DNA from: Physcomitrium patens
Lineage: Eukaryota > Streptophyta > Bryopsida > Funariales > Funariaceae
Assembly (NCBI RefSeq): GCF_000002425.4
Contig: NC_037253.1
Coordinates: 15,415,884-15,479,883 of the forward strand
Length of the DNA: 64,000 bases
Direction: 5' to 3'
The translations under genes were made by a program, and so were the position numbers. The first letter of the stretch is position 1. The number at the start of each line of letters is the position of its first letter. Positions 21,101 through 31,084 of this stretch are shown here, one piece after another. The notes beneath the pieces were generated by a model that saw only the letters and a program-made list of their open reading frames with translations, was not told the origin of the DNA and searched no databases.

Positions 21101-21668
21101 GGAGTGCCTTCCTTAGATGATCTTATAAACGCTCTTGCTCCAATGAATAAGGATTTTTTTTTTCGAGGTTTTTTACTAGGTTTTTTCTTGGGTGGTTTTG
21201 TGGGAAAAGTCATCTTCCGCAACCTCCAATCTATCAATGGATTATATTTTTCCAACCAAGAAAGACCAAGAATAATAGGATTTGATGGGGTTCTAATAAT
21301 ATTAAAAATAATATGACTACTATGGTCTTTAAATGTTACTTCTATAGGTTTTGATTCATGGGTGATGCTACCAGACAATAAAGGTCGCCCATCTATGACC
21401 TCAACATGAACAGGTTTTGATTTTTGTACTAAAGGGATCTTATGACGCTTTGCAAATTCTTCGTCTAAAAAATAAGCAGATGCTCTTGAGTCTAGTAGTG
21501 CTAAGGTTCTCAGTTTTTGAGGGCCGATAAACAGAGGGATTGTAAAACAAAGTGCAGGTTGGGCAGAAAGAAAGGAACCTGATTGTTGTTGGGATATTTC
21601 ATTGTCCAGCCGCACGGTTCCTACTGTGGCTGGGCATCCTCGTTTTCCTGAACAAATACTCCCCTAGT
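18145..21668 (-). CDS. C pol polyprotein (PR-RT-RH-IN-chromodomain)
   Basis: A 1156-codon reading counted from a GTG at 21615. It has no ATG of its own and is open to about 21668, overlapping gag by about 45 nt in the -1 frame. Protease: LLDSRASAYFLDEEF (residues 40-54), with R where the catalytic triad DSG has [11 protein letters not shown] at 281, MPFGLTNAP at 349, YLDD at 379-382. RNase H: DASD at 527-530 and SDAL at 638. Integrase: H737, H743, C774, C777 zinc site; D807, D867, E903 with the 35-residue spacing. C-terminal chromodomain at about 1090-1150 (YEVEKVLDSW, LEYLVHWCGYD, TWEPAENL), which should bind methylated histone tails and target insertion. Confidence 0.95.
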
Positions 21669-22646
21669 CTTGACTATGCCTCGATTTTGCTTTTTGGGGC
21701 AGTTTCCGACTTTGTGGCCTTCTCCACCGCAATACAAGCATAAATTTTCTTCCATACATCGCTTTTTTTCTTCTATAGTAAGAGATTTGATACGTACCAC
21801 ATCAATTTGCATGTCTTCCACCTTTGAATGCGAATTCACACTGCTTGCCGACATAGTTGGAGCATGGCGAATTGTATGTTGTTTTGAGCGTTGGTCTTGG
21901 CGACGTTGGAATAGGCGATTATCACACTTCACAGCTTGGCTAATGGCTTCATTGAGCGTTCGTGGATCAGGAAGAGTTAACAGCAAATCCTTCACATCAT
22001 CTCTTAAATCCCAATAGAATTGACTCATCAACGCTTTTTCATCCCAATTGATGTCGCATACTAATTGCTTGAAATCCGAAGCATAGACTGATGTAGAACG
22101 CATCCCTTGTCGTAGCGACCGAGTCTTTGTTGTAGCCCATCGAACCTTATCGTGTTCACCAAATGCTTCCACAAATGCTTCCAAAAAGGTTTCGAAGTTG
22201 TTTAATATGGATGATCGTTTCTCAAACAAAGGAGCAAACCATGATAGAGCTTGTCCCGTAAGTAAGGTTCCAACAAGCCCAACACGTGACTCCTCCGTTG
22301 GATATTGTTCGAGCTGTAAAACTGTTATCAACCTGATTTGATTGACGAATCCTCGAAACTTAGAACGTGTTCCATCAAACTTATCTGGAAGGCTAACTCG
22401 AGGCTCCTTATGTTGTAGAACTAGTGGTTCTTGTTGAACCTGAGGTAAAGTTGTTTCTCCAAGTACCGAAATTTGAGGCTGGTGTAGTTTAGATTGTACT
22501 ATCCCAGATACTCCATCATTATGAAGCCTTGCCACAACTCCTTCAATCTCTGTAGTTCTTTGTGATAACGTAGCGAGGGCATTCATAATAGCATCTAACT
22601 TAGACTCCGAACTTTCTGTCATACTAATGTCTTGACCTCCGGCCAT
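21621..22646 (-). CDS. C gag
   Basis: 341 codons, ATG at 22646, uninterrupted. The N-terminal helix (SKLDAIMNALATLSQRTTEI) is coiled-coil-like. The gag core has DKFDGTRSKFRGFVNQIR and GQALSWFAPLFEKR at about residues 113-170. A CCHC knuckle CLYCGGEGHKVGNC lies near 305. It ends at a TAG inside the segment CAGCCACAGTAGGAACCGTG, shared with F, where pol is open in the -1 frame. Forms the particle and binds the RNA. The decayed gag L at 55770-56811 is a relative. Confidence 0.95.
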   Translation of the reverse strand: MAGGQDISMTESSESKLDAIMNALATLSQRTTEIEGVVARLHNDGVSGIVQSKLHQPQISVLGETTLPQVQQEPLVLQHKEPRVSLPDKFDGTRSKFRGFVNQIRLITVLQLEQYPTEESRVGLVGTLLTGQALSWFAPLFEKRSSILNNFETFLEAFVEAFGEHDKVRWATTKTRSLRQGMRSTSVYASDFKQLVCDINWDEKALMSQFYWDLRDDVKDLLLTLPDPRTLNEAISQAVKCDNRLFQRRQDQRSKQHTIRHAPTMSASSVNSHSKVEDMQIDVVRIKSLTIEEKKRCMEENLCLYCGGEGHKVGNCPKKQNRGIVKTRGVFVQENEDAQPQ

Positions 22647-22913
22647 TCTAAAAGAAGGAAAAAAATGACCCTATAAGAGGCAATATTGGTTTATAGGAGG
22701 GTAATCCACAACCTATAAAATGCCTTAAGAATTTCAAGAAGAGGGATAATCCACTCTCTCCAAGAAGAATAAGACTCCAATATTGTAACAGAAGAAGTAT
22801 CAGTTTAGAGGAAGGTAATCCGCAACCTCTAAAAAATGCTAGTATACCTTCAAGTAGAGGGGTAATCCACACTCTACTAAGAAAGAACTAGCTCTGATAT
22901 CTCAAGTTAGTGT

Positions 22914-22924
22914 AGTCTCGACAA
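22914..22924 (-). other. C self-priming site
   Basis: The minus strand reads TTGTCGAGACT, beginning two bases after the 5' LTR end. It is exactly complementary to AGTCTCGACAA in the 3' LTR (17258-17268) and with one mismatch to the 5' LTR (23052-23062). It differs from F's site at three positions, each compensated in its LTR partner. A TATCAGAGCT string occurs 27 nt farther inside. Confidence 0.8.
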
Positions 22925-22926
22925 AC

Positions 22927-23421
22927 TGTCACGGACACAAAATACAGACTTGAAATCTAACAAGAAGTTCAAGAAGAAGTGGCAAAACTAGATTAAACAG
23001 ATGAGTACAAGAACAACACCAGAAAAGTGAGCTAGAACTCCAAGAGATGTGTTATCGAGACTGAAGAACTCTTCAGCCTCGATCCCTATATATACTCCTA
23101 CTTAGGAAGCTTCTCGAGCTACTTCTATTAACTAGGAAGCTTCTAGAAGGTTCCAGAGGCTTCCTTTCTAGAAGGTTCTAGAAACTTCTCGAGCTACTTC
23201 TATTAACTAGGAAGCTTCTAGAAAGTTCCAGGGGATTCCTTTCTAGAAGCTTCTAGAAACTTCTCTTCTAGAAGGTTCCAGAGACTTCCTTTCTAGAAGC
23301 TTCTAGAAACTTCTCTCTAAAAGGTTCCAGAGGCTTCTCTTCTAGAAGGTTCCAGAGGCTTGTTTTCTGGAAGGTTCTAAAAACTTCTCTCTAGAAAGTT
23401 CTAAGGAATATGTCCCTAACA
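22927..23421 (-). repeat. C 5' LTR
   Basis: 495 bp, about 98% identical to the 3' LTR. It drives the element on the minus strand from TATATATA at 23087-23094; the predicted transcript start is near 23062. Confidence 0.95.
23052..23094 (-). promoter_or_regulatory. C promoter: TATA box and predicted transcript start
   Basis: TATATATA on the element strand, followed about 33 nt later by AGTCTCGATAA (AGTCTCGACAA in the 3' LTR). The hairpin-like inverted repeat GAGGCTGAAGA/TTCAGTCTC spans the start, as in F although the sequence differs. Confidence 0.65.
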
Positions 23422-23812
23422 TTTAGTCGATAACAGTAAGTTGTTAGTGGTATAAATGGTTAAGAATTCAAAGGGTCATAATCTTTGGAATCCGCTGGCC
23501 GACAGATCATCTTTTTGGTATGATAAAGAGGTTGAGGAAAGAGAGATCGTGGCAAGACTATGAGAGTCGTAAGTCGAGAGCTAGACTTTGAAAGTCATAA
23601 GTCGAGGCAAGCTTGGTGCTACCTCTTTTTATTTCTTTGTTGTTGACGAATAATAGATAGTTTTTGAATACTGAGAAGTTAGTCTAGAGTGCTAGACCAT
23701 GATAGTCGTAAGCCAAGATATTGAATTCTATGTGATGAATTGAGAAATTGAATACAATAAATAAAGAAGAGATCAGTAATTGAACATATAACAATCGAAA
23801 GAGAATAAGCGG
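23422..23812 (+). repeat. A 5' LTR, part after C
   Basis: Continues the match to 31732-32127 (GGTAACAGTAGGTTGTTAGTGG-like through CAATCGAAAGAGAGTAAGCGG). It stops where D1 begins at 23813. Confidence 0.85.
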
Positions 23813-25024
23813 TGTCGTGTTGTAACACGAGTATACTGTGAAAATATAAAGAAAGAGGACTTTTATTAATGTTCAATTACCTCGAATATTGGGAGTAACG
23901 ACCAATTCTAGAGCAAATACTGAGAGGCCAGGGTCAATCACCCCGTTACAGTCAGTCGGGGCATACTGAAATACTCCGTTCGATTCCAATAATGGGAGTC
24001 AGCAGAAAGGAAAAGGACCAATTCAACGACGGGTGAGCCTGGTTCGAAGAGCCAATTGGATCCAATTTCAAGACATCCAATCCAGATCCTAGTACGGGCC
24101 TCTTATCCAATATGAGACCTGACTTAGTCGGGCAACCCAATGCGGTCCAATTACGAGAACATCCAGGTCTTACTATGGGCCTCTTAGCCAAAATGAGACC
24201 TGAATTGGTGGGGCGACTCAATGTGGTCCAGATTACGGGGCTCCGATTTTGTTTCAGGCTGTTCCGTCCTTTGTGCCATTTCGGAAACGTCCTTTCGATA
24301 AAAAGATCTCTTAAAGGTAAAAATGGAGGAGAAAGCTCTAATGACTGAGCCAATTCCGGATCCAAGACGGAAGATTGAAAAAATTCAGAGGCTAGGGTTT
24401 GAGAGAAGGGAGAATTAGGGTTAAAGGAGAGGATAGATTAAGAAATGAAGGGGAGAGAATAAGGTTTTGGGGGGAGAAGGGTCAGAGAGCTAGCTTCATA
24501 CTTTGGATGAAGAAAAAAGATAGAGAATTGGGATTTTTTTTTCTTCATAGGGTTTTGGGAAGACTGAGGCAATCGTTGCTGAAGTTAGTGTTGTACTGGT
24601 GAATCGGGATTTTAATGAAGTGGGTGTGATTACTCTTGACTATTTTGTGAAATCAAGTAACGTCTATGATGAAGAATTAAAAGGGTGTCTATAGGATTGA
24701 GTATGCAGAGTGAATGAAATTTATTGGATTAATCTAACAAGACAGTTAGTGGATACAAGGTCGTGAGTGTAAAGCGGTAACGGAGATTAGCAGATTGGGT
24801 TGTTCGGGGTTCTTTGTAACATCTAGAGACCTACCGGCTGGGGCAAAAAGGATTTCGATGAGCAGTCGAAGGACATCCGTATAGATCTACGATATATTCA
24901 TGCAATCATTTATATTCTAACAGTCAAAAACCGATAGACTGCTTGAATATTAGCAAATCTCTATACTACCTTCTACAGCCAAACGCCCAGGACGTTCTCG
25001 AGCAGGAAAGTACATAATACGACA
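23813..25024 (+). repeat. D1 5' LTR
   Basis: 1212 bp, TGTCGTGTTGTAAC ... AATACGACA; the ends form a short inverted repeat TGTCGT/ACGACA. U3 contains 2-3 imperfect ~75-bp tandem units (GGCCTCTTAgCCAAaATGAGACCTGA type) near 24090-24240, matching repeated units in D2's LTR. Confidence 0.85.
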
Positions 25025-25028
25025 AAAG

Positions 25029-25046
25029 TGGTGAACCCGATGTGAA
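25029..25046 (+). other. D1 candidate primer-binding site
   Basis: TGGTGAACCCGATGTGAA begins four bases after the LTR. D2 has the same string with one change (GACGTGAA). The leading TGG and the conservation suggest a tRNA primer. I do not assign the tRNA. Confidence 0.5.
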
Positions 25047-25094
25047 AGCTTGAGGTAGAAGGTATTTGATTTCATTTGATTTTATTTTTATTTT

Positions 25095-27344
25095 ATGGAA
25101 AATAAAAATAAAAATTTTGAAGGATCTTTGGGAGGAGTTTCTGGTGGAGGTTCTTCTAAAAGACAAGGTAGGCACATGGTTTTGTCTATTGCTAGTATGT
25201 TTCAAGCCTTCTCATTATCAATGCCGCAATAATAAAGCAATGATCAAAAGGAAGCTTTGGCAACCAAAGCATTGCAAGCAGTGGTCAATAAAATTGATCA
25301 ATTTGATGGAAGGAATATTTCAAGGTATTTAAGATGTTATGTTTGTGAAATGGAATTAAATTGGGTTTCTGAGAAGAAAATGGTTGAATTATTTGAACTT
25401 GTCACGATACCGGAGATAAGAGACCATATTACATCGATTACGGATCGTTATGGGAATTTATGGGAGGTTTTTTCACATGCATTGAAAGACGAATATTTCT
25501 TGGAAGATGCTGATCGCGTTACTAAGAAGTTGTTTCTGGAATGGATTGAACGGCTTAATAAGAATTTGCAAGCAATAGAGGTACTAAGGAAATTTGAGAG
25601 GCAGTACTCTCAATTATCGAAGGTAGAAAAATTGACATTGGATCCGAACAAAGTTGATCTATTTCTTCAAGCTGCTAATCGAGAATTGCAAGGAAAATTA
25701 GAACTCCTTCTTGAAGACAAAGAAGAAGATGAAGGATTGACAACAAAGTGGAAGAACGTTGAAGATGCGGTGGGGTTGCTTACAAAAAGAGGAAGAAGGA
25801 AGGATAGGAGCAATATTTCGAAAACAGTACAAGCATCCAAAGCTCCAGTACGTACAACACCACCAAAAATGCCTACAGTTCAACCTTCAACATCCTTATC
25901 AAAGAAATCAGATATGGGGATGGAAGAAATTATACGAGAAATGCGAGATCTTCAAATCAAATTGGCAAGACTTGAAGAGAATACTTCTACAAACAATTTA
26001 AAGAATGTTTCAAAACAAGAATATGTACAAAGATGCATTTGGTGTGATGATGCTTCACATACTAGAAAAGATTGCAATGAATTTAATAATATGATACGGC
26101 AAGGAATTATTTGCTGGAAAGATGGGAAGGTAGCATTAAAAGATAGGGAGGATCTTCTTCAAACCAATTTTAGTAAGGGAAGAATGAGAGCATTAGTTCA
26201 AGATTACTTAAAAGAGCATGAAACAGTAGCACGAGAAAATGCAAGTTATGGTGCTAGAGTAGATGATGAAATTGGTGGAAGTACGGAAACTAGTGAGTTT
26301 TGGGCTTCTGCAGTTTCTACAATGCAAGAAGGGAAATTACCTCGAGAAGCATTATTGAGGACTGCAGCTACAATACGAGGAAGAACAGGTTGGGAGGATC
26401 CCGTTGAGTCTCTTTCAGTTCATGCATATATTGCTAAGAGCCAACATGAAGCTTTGATGGAAGAAAAAAGACGAGGAAATTTTGATGATACGAGAGAAGG
26501 AAATTCTTCTAAGAGGTAAACTTGAGGAGACAAGGCTCGGGAGGCAGCTTCATAAGAATTGCGTGTAAATGATACCTCAGCATCATTAGAAGAAAAAACA
26601 AGGGAGACAAAAGATAAGGGCAAATCAATTGCTTATAAGCTACTTTCTGACATTGAAGCGGCAACAAATTTGAAAGGGGTGTTGGAAGAACGTATATTAA
26701 ACGCTAAGGTGGAATTCACATTGAAAGAAGTCTTGGGAATTGCAAAGAAGGAGTTTCATGATGTTATCATTGACAGCATTAAGCGAAAGAGGCAATTAAT
26801 GAGCGAAACTGGAATGAGTCATGCTATTGATGCAAGAATATGTAGAGATGAAGAAGAGGTTGATATTGGTTACAAGCAACCAACAAATGAAAAGAATGGG
26901 TATAATCAACGAGTACGTTTTGAAGATTATAGTGATAAGGAAATGGAAACTTTGAGCCATTATACTCGAAAGCATTGGGCAAGAGCAACTACTGAGGTAT
27001 TAGTGAAAGTAGGAGATATAGAAGAACCAATTGTTGGTTTAGTCAACCATGGTTCTGAAATAAATCTCATGTCTAAAGATCTTTATAAGAAGCAAAAATG
27101 GCCAATTGATGTGGAATATAGATGGGCAATACTAGCAACTAATAACACATGGGGCGAATTATATGGAGCTTGTCTAGATGTCAAAATTTGGATTGGGGAT
27201 GTTGCGACGAAGCAACATTTCTTTGTTCAAGATACAACATCTTATCCGTTGATTTTAAGACAACCTTATATTATGGCAATACGGATGGAAACAAAATTAC
27301 TTGATGCAAAGGTACGTAGCAAAGATGGGAGGAAAGCTGTATAA
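25095..27344 (+). pseudogene. D1 gag-protease, one frame with five stops
   Basis: ATG at 25095 (MENKNKNFEGSLGG). One frame of 749 codons is broken by TAA at 25230, 25233, 26517 and 26553 and TGA at 26523; all fit C-to-T changes of CAA/CAG or CGA, and D2 keeps glutamines at the first pair. Gag helices occupy about residues 60-250. A knuckle-like CIWCDDASHTRKDC lies near 315, and a basic/acidic linker follows. The protease domain is near 640-725 (EPIVGLVNHGSEINLMSKDL, YPLILRQPY), with N-H-G where an active protease has D-T/S-G. Related gag-protease proteins occur in mosses, lycophytes and conifers as far as I recall. No RT is attached. Confidence 0.75.
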
Positions 27345-27452
27345 TTTCTAACAATACCTCCTAACCATGAACGGAATCGAGATAGGTTGAGGGAGAAACC
27401 ATTGCCAAAGATTGTTGAAGGATTTAAGGATTTTGGAGAAGTACCACTATAA

Positions 27453-27709
27453 AGCAAGATTATGGAGGTACAAAAGAGGAGGTACTCTCGCGAGATGAAG
27501 GTGCCTTTGATGCGAGTTTTATTGATATTTTGGAGAATGGAAATATTGTGTATAAAAAAATTGATGATTTTAAAAGAAAAGAAAGAAAAATATTATATGA
27601 TATTGAAAGAGAATTATGCAAGTTAGGTATGCAGCAAGAAGATGAAAGTGATTTGGATAATGAAGGTGACGAAGACGAACTGGACAATGACATAGAAAAT
27701 ATATTCTAA
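27453..27709 (+). pseudogene. D1 acidic C-terminal ORF
   Basis: After a frame break, a short reading continues (SREDEGAFDASFIDILENGN, then DESDLDNEGDEDELDNDIEN) up to TAA at 27707-27709. The tail is strongly acidic. It probably was the C-terminus of the gag-protease product or a remnant of the region before a lost RT. Confidence 0.5.
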
Positions 27710-27771
27710 ATCAAACAGCAATTGGATAAATAAGTGTATACCGGAGGATGCACAGGTTCAGAGGGGGTGGA

Positions 27772-28699
27772 TGTCATGTTGTAATACGAGTATACTGTGA
27801 AAATATAAAGAAAGAGGACTTTTATTAATGTTCAATTACCTCGAATATTGGGAGTAACGACCAATTCTAGAGCAAATACTGAGAGGCCAGGGTCAATCAC
27901 CCCGTTACAGTCAGTCGGGGCATACTGAAATACTCCGTTCGATTCCAATAATGGGAGTCAGCAGAAAGGAAAAGGACCAATTCAACGACGGGTGAGCCTG
28001 GTTCGAAGAGCCAATTGGATCCAATTTCAAGACATCCAATCCAGATCCTAGTACGGGCCTCTTATCCAATATGAGACCTGACTTAGTCGGGCAACCCAAT
28101 GCGGTCCAATTACGGGAACATCCAGGTCTTACTATGGGCCTCTTAGCCAAATGAGACCTGAATTGGTGGGGCGACTCAATGTGGTCCAGATTACGGGGCT
28201 CCGATTTTATTTCAGGCTGTTCCGTCCTTTGTGCCATTTCGGGAACGTCCTTTCGATAAAAGGATCTCTTAAAGGTAAAAATGGAGGAGAAAGCTCTAAT
28301 GACTGAGCCAATTCCGGATCCAAGACGGAAGATTGAAGAAATTCAGAGGCTAGGGCTGAGAGAAGGGAGAATTAGGGTTAAAGGAGAGGATAGATTAAGA
28401 AATGAAGGGGAGAGAATAAGGTTTTGGGGGGAGAAGGGTCGGAGAGCTAGCTTCATACTTTGGATGAAGAAAAAAGATAGAGAATTGGGATTTTTTTTTC
28501 TTCATAGGGTTTTGGGAAGACTGAGGCAATCGTTGCTGAAGTTAGTGTTGTACTGGTGAATCGGGATTTTAATGAAGTGGGTGTGATTACTCTTGAGTGT
28601 TTTGTGAAATCAAATAACGTCTATGATGAAGAATTAAAAGGGTGTCTATAGGATTGAGTATGCAGAGTGAATGAAATTTATTGGATTAATCTAACAAGA
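27772..28699 (+). repeat. D1 3' LTR, truncated
   Basis: Begins TGTCATGTTGTAATACG after the polypurine run AGAGGGGGTGGA and matches the 5' LTR from 23813 to 24742 almost base for base. It ends abruptly at CTAACAAGA, where the sequence turns into inverted D2 gag. About 283 bp of LTR are missing. Confidence 0.85.
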
Positions 28700-28948
28700 A
28701 TGCTTTGGTTGCCAAAGCTTCCTTCCGATCATTGCTTTGCTGTTGCTGCATTGATAATGAGAAGGCTTGAAACAAACTAGCAATAGACGGATCCATGTGC
28801 ATACCTTGTCCTTTAGAAGACTCCCCACCAGAAACTTCTCCCAAAAATCCTTCAAAATTTTTATTTTCATTTTCCATAAAAATAAAGATAAAATCAACCG
28901 AAATCCAATACCTTCTACCTCAAGCTTTCACGTCGGGTTCACCACTTA

Positions 28949-30377
28949 TGTCGTATTACGTGCTTTCCTGCTCGAGAACGCGCCGGGCGTCTGGCTGTAG
29001 AAGGTAGTATGGAGATTTGCCGATAGTCAAGCAGTCTATCAGTTTTTGACTGCTGGAATATAAACGACTGCAACAATGTACCGTAAATCTATACGGGTGC
29101 TCTTCGACTGCTTGTCGAAGTCCTTTTTGCCCCAGCCGGTAGGTCTCTAGACATTACAGAGAACCCCGTATAACCCAAACTGTTAACCTTCAATACTGCT
29201 TTGTACTTACGATCTTGTATCCACTGACTGTCTTGTTAGATTAACCCAATAAATTTCATTCACTCCGCATACTCAATCCTATAGACACCCTTTTAATCCT
29301 TCAATCACAGACGTAACTCGATTTCACAAAATAGTCAAGAGTATTCAAACCCACTTCATTTAAAAATCCCGATTCACCATTACAACACTGACTTCAACAG
29401 CGATTGCCTCAGTCTTCCCCAAAACTCTACGAAGAAGAAAAATCCAAATCCTATGTCTTTCCTTCACCGACCCGAAGCATGAAGCTCCTCTCTCTAATTC
29501 CCTTGATCTTCAAAAACCTCCAATAAAAAAACCGAACTGGTAACCTTGCAGAAGCGTGAAAAACTCGCTTCTTTCCATGATTTCCCTCAAAAAAAAACCT
29601 CCCCCCAAAACTATATCCCACCTAACCTTATCCTCTGAATTTCTTCAATCTTCCGTCTTAGATCCGGAATTGGCTCCCACCTCAAGCTTGGATCCGAAAT
29701 TGGCTCTCACCTCAACTTGGATTCGAAATTGGCTCTCGCCGCCAAGCTTTCTCCTCCGTTTTTACCTTTAAAAAATCCATTTACCGAAAACAACGTTCTC
29801 TGAGACGGCACAGAGAACAGGACAGCCTGAAACAGAATCGAACCCCGTAATCGGGACCACATTGAGTCGCCCGACCAATTCAGGTTCTATATTGGTAAAG
29901 ATGCCCGTAGTAACCTGGATGTTCCCGTAATTGGGTCAAATTGGTCCTCGCGTCAGATTGGCTAAGACCCGTAGTAAGACCTGGATTTCCCGTAACTGGG
30001 TCAAATTGGTCCTCGCGTCAGATTGGCTAAGACCCATAGTAAGACCTGGATTTTCCGTAACTAGACTGCATTGGGTTGCTCCACCAATACAGGTCTCATA
30101 TTGGGTAAGAAGACCCGGATTGGATTATCGAAATTGGATCCAATTGGCTCCTCGAACCTGTCGTGTGAATTGGTCCTTGTCTTCCTGTTGACTCCCGTTA
30201 TTGGAATCGAATGGGGCATTTCAGTATGCCCCGGCTGACTATAACGGAGTCACCGAACCTGACCACTCAGTATTTGTACTGGAGTTGGTCGATGCTCCCA
30301 ATATTCGAGGTAACTGAATATTAATAAAATTCCCCTTTCTTTTTATTTTCACTGTATACTCTTGTTACAACACGACA
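28949..30377 (-). repeat. D2 5' LTR
   Basis: TGTCGTGTTGTAACAAGAG ... AATACGACA on the minus strand. Longer than D1's because of extra tandem units in U3, including two near-perfect 65-bp copies at 29927-29991 and 29992-30056 with diverged units on each side. Confidence 0.8.
29850..30125 (-). repeat. 65-78 bp tandem units in D2 U3
   Basis: Units share GTAAcTGGGTCAAATTGGTC and GTAAGACCTGGATT. The starts at 29927, 29992 and 30057 are exactly 65 bases apart, and outer units are degenerate. They correspond to the ~75-bp repeats in D1 U3. Confidence 0.75.
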
Positions 30378-31075
30378 ACGGTTTAGTTGTCCATGAGAAT
30401 TGATTAGTAATCGAGGAATTTATTTTATAAATAGTACAATGAAATACTCACGGCTAAATATGAGATAAAACATCGGAAGACTACACCGTATCACCCTAGA
30501 GCCAATGGATAAACGGAAAAGACTAATGGAATTTTATGTAAAATCTTAACAAAAATAATTTCAAGAGCAAGAACAGATTGGGACACTAAGTTATTCACAG
30601 CTTTATGGGCATACCATACTGCATATAAAGTTACTACTAATACTATCTCTTTCCAATTGGTTTATGGCTAGGAAACAATATTACCTATTGAATTGGAAGT
30701 TCAAAGTTTACGAATTGCTGTACATACTAGATTAGGAGATTAGGATTCATTACGGCACCGTTTAGAAGAATTAAAAAAATTGAATGAAACTAGAGCCAAT
30801 ACATTATTGATCATGGAAACTACACAAAAACGAAAGAAGACTTATTATGATAGTAAGCTTAGACTAAAGGCTTTTATGCCAAATGATTTGATACTTCTTT
30901 ATGATAGTCGATTTAAAAAATTTCTAAAAAAATTTCAAATTTGATGGCATGAGCCATATTTAGTTATTGACGAATTTCTAAATGATTCAATACAATTGGA
31001 AGATTTTATGGGTACTAAATTTACAACACAGATCAATGGCAATCGGCTTAAATTTTATTACACATAAACGCGGGA
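30378..31075 (+). pseudogene. A integrase, C-terminal part
   Basis: Plus-strand reading with stops: TTPYHPRANG followed by a stop where QTE begins, then SRARTDWDTKLFTALWAYHT, TISFQLVYG, ETILPIELEVQSL. A KKTYYDSKLRLKAF and NDLILLYDSRFKKF tail follows. These are gypsy integrase post-catalytic motifs, closer to E than to the chromoviruses F and C. No chromodomain follows. The first two catalytic acidic residues lie in the deleted part. Confidence 0.75.
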
Positions 31076-31084
31076 CGAGTTTTC

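Larger units (their letters stand above)
17133..23421 (-). mobile_element. Young chromodomain gypsy element C (self-priming type)
   Basis: 6289 bp with 495-bp LTRs (17133-17627, 22927-23421) differing at about 8 positions, and perfect 5-bp duplications TTTAG (17128-17132, 23422-23426). Order on the minus strand: 5' LTR, self-priming site, gag (341 aa), pol (1156 aa, -1 frame), extra ORF (109 aa), polypurine tract, 3' LTR. It is the only element here with long uninterrupted gag and pol. One catalytic residue looks damaged (protease DSG to DSR), and the start-site 11-mer of the 5' LTR has one change. It may be immobile on its own while recently active. Confidence 0.95.
23813..28699 (+). mobile_element. 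Family-D element D1: gag-protease-only LTR element
   Basis: 5' LTR 23813-25024, candidate primer site at 25029-25046, gag-protease reading frame 25095-27344, acidic tail ORF to 27709, polypurine tract at 27761-27771, then a 3' LTR from 27772 truncated at 28699. No RT, RNase H or integrase is present between protease and polypurine tract, so the element would need enzymes from elsewhere. The LTRs are about 98-99% alike over the shared part. It is inserted in A's LTR after GCGG. Confidence 0.8.
28700..30377 (-). mobile_element. D2: inverted, truncated family-D element
   Basis: Minus-strand 5' LTR 28949-30377 (1429 bp), primer-site equivalent at about 28927-28944, and only the first 80-odd codons of gag (MENENKNFEGFLGEVSGGES ... 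MQQQQSNDRKEALATKA). It is joined tail to tail with D1's cut 3' LTR. D2 is clearly diverged from D1, so it is a separate insertion and not a simple foldback. It lies in A's integrase, with ACGG following its outer end. Confidence 0.8.

Noticed and set aside
28690-30377. Single foldback transposon formed by D1 and D2
   Set aside because: The arms differ in sequence and repeat number and A's coding region is missing between their sites, which fits two insertions plus deletion better.
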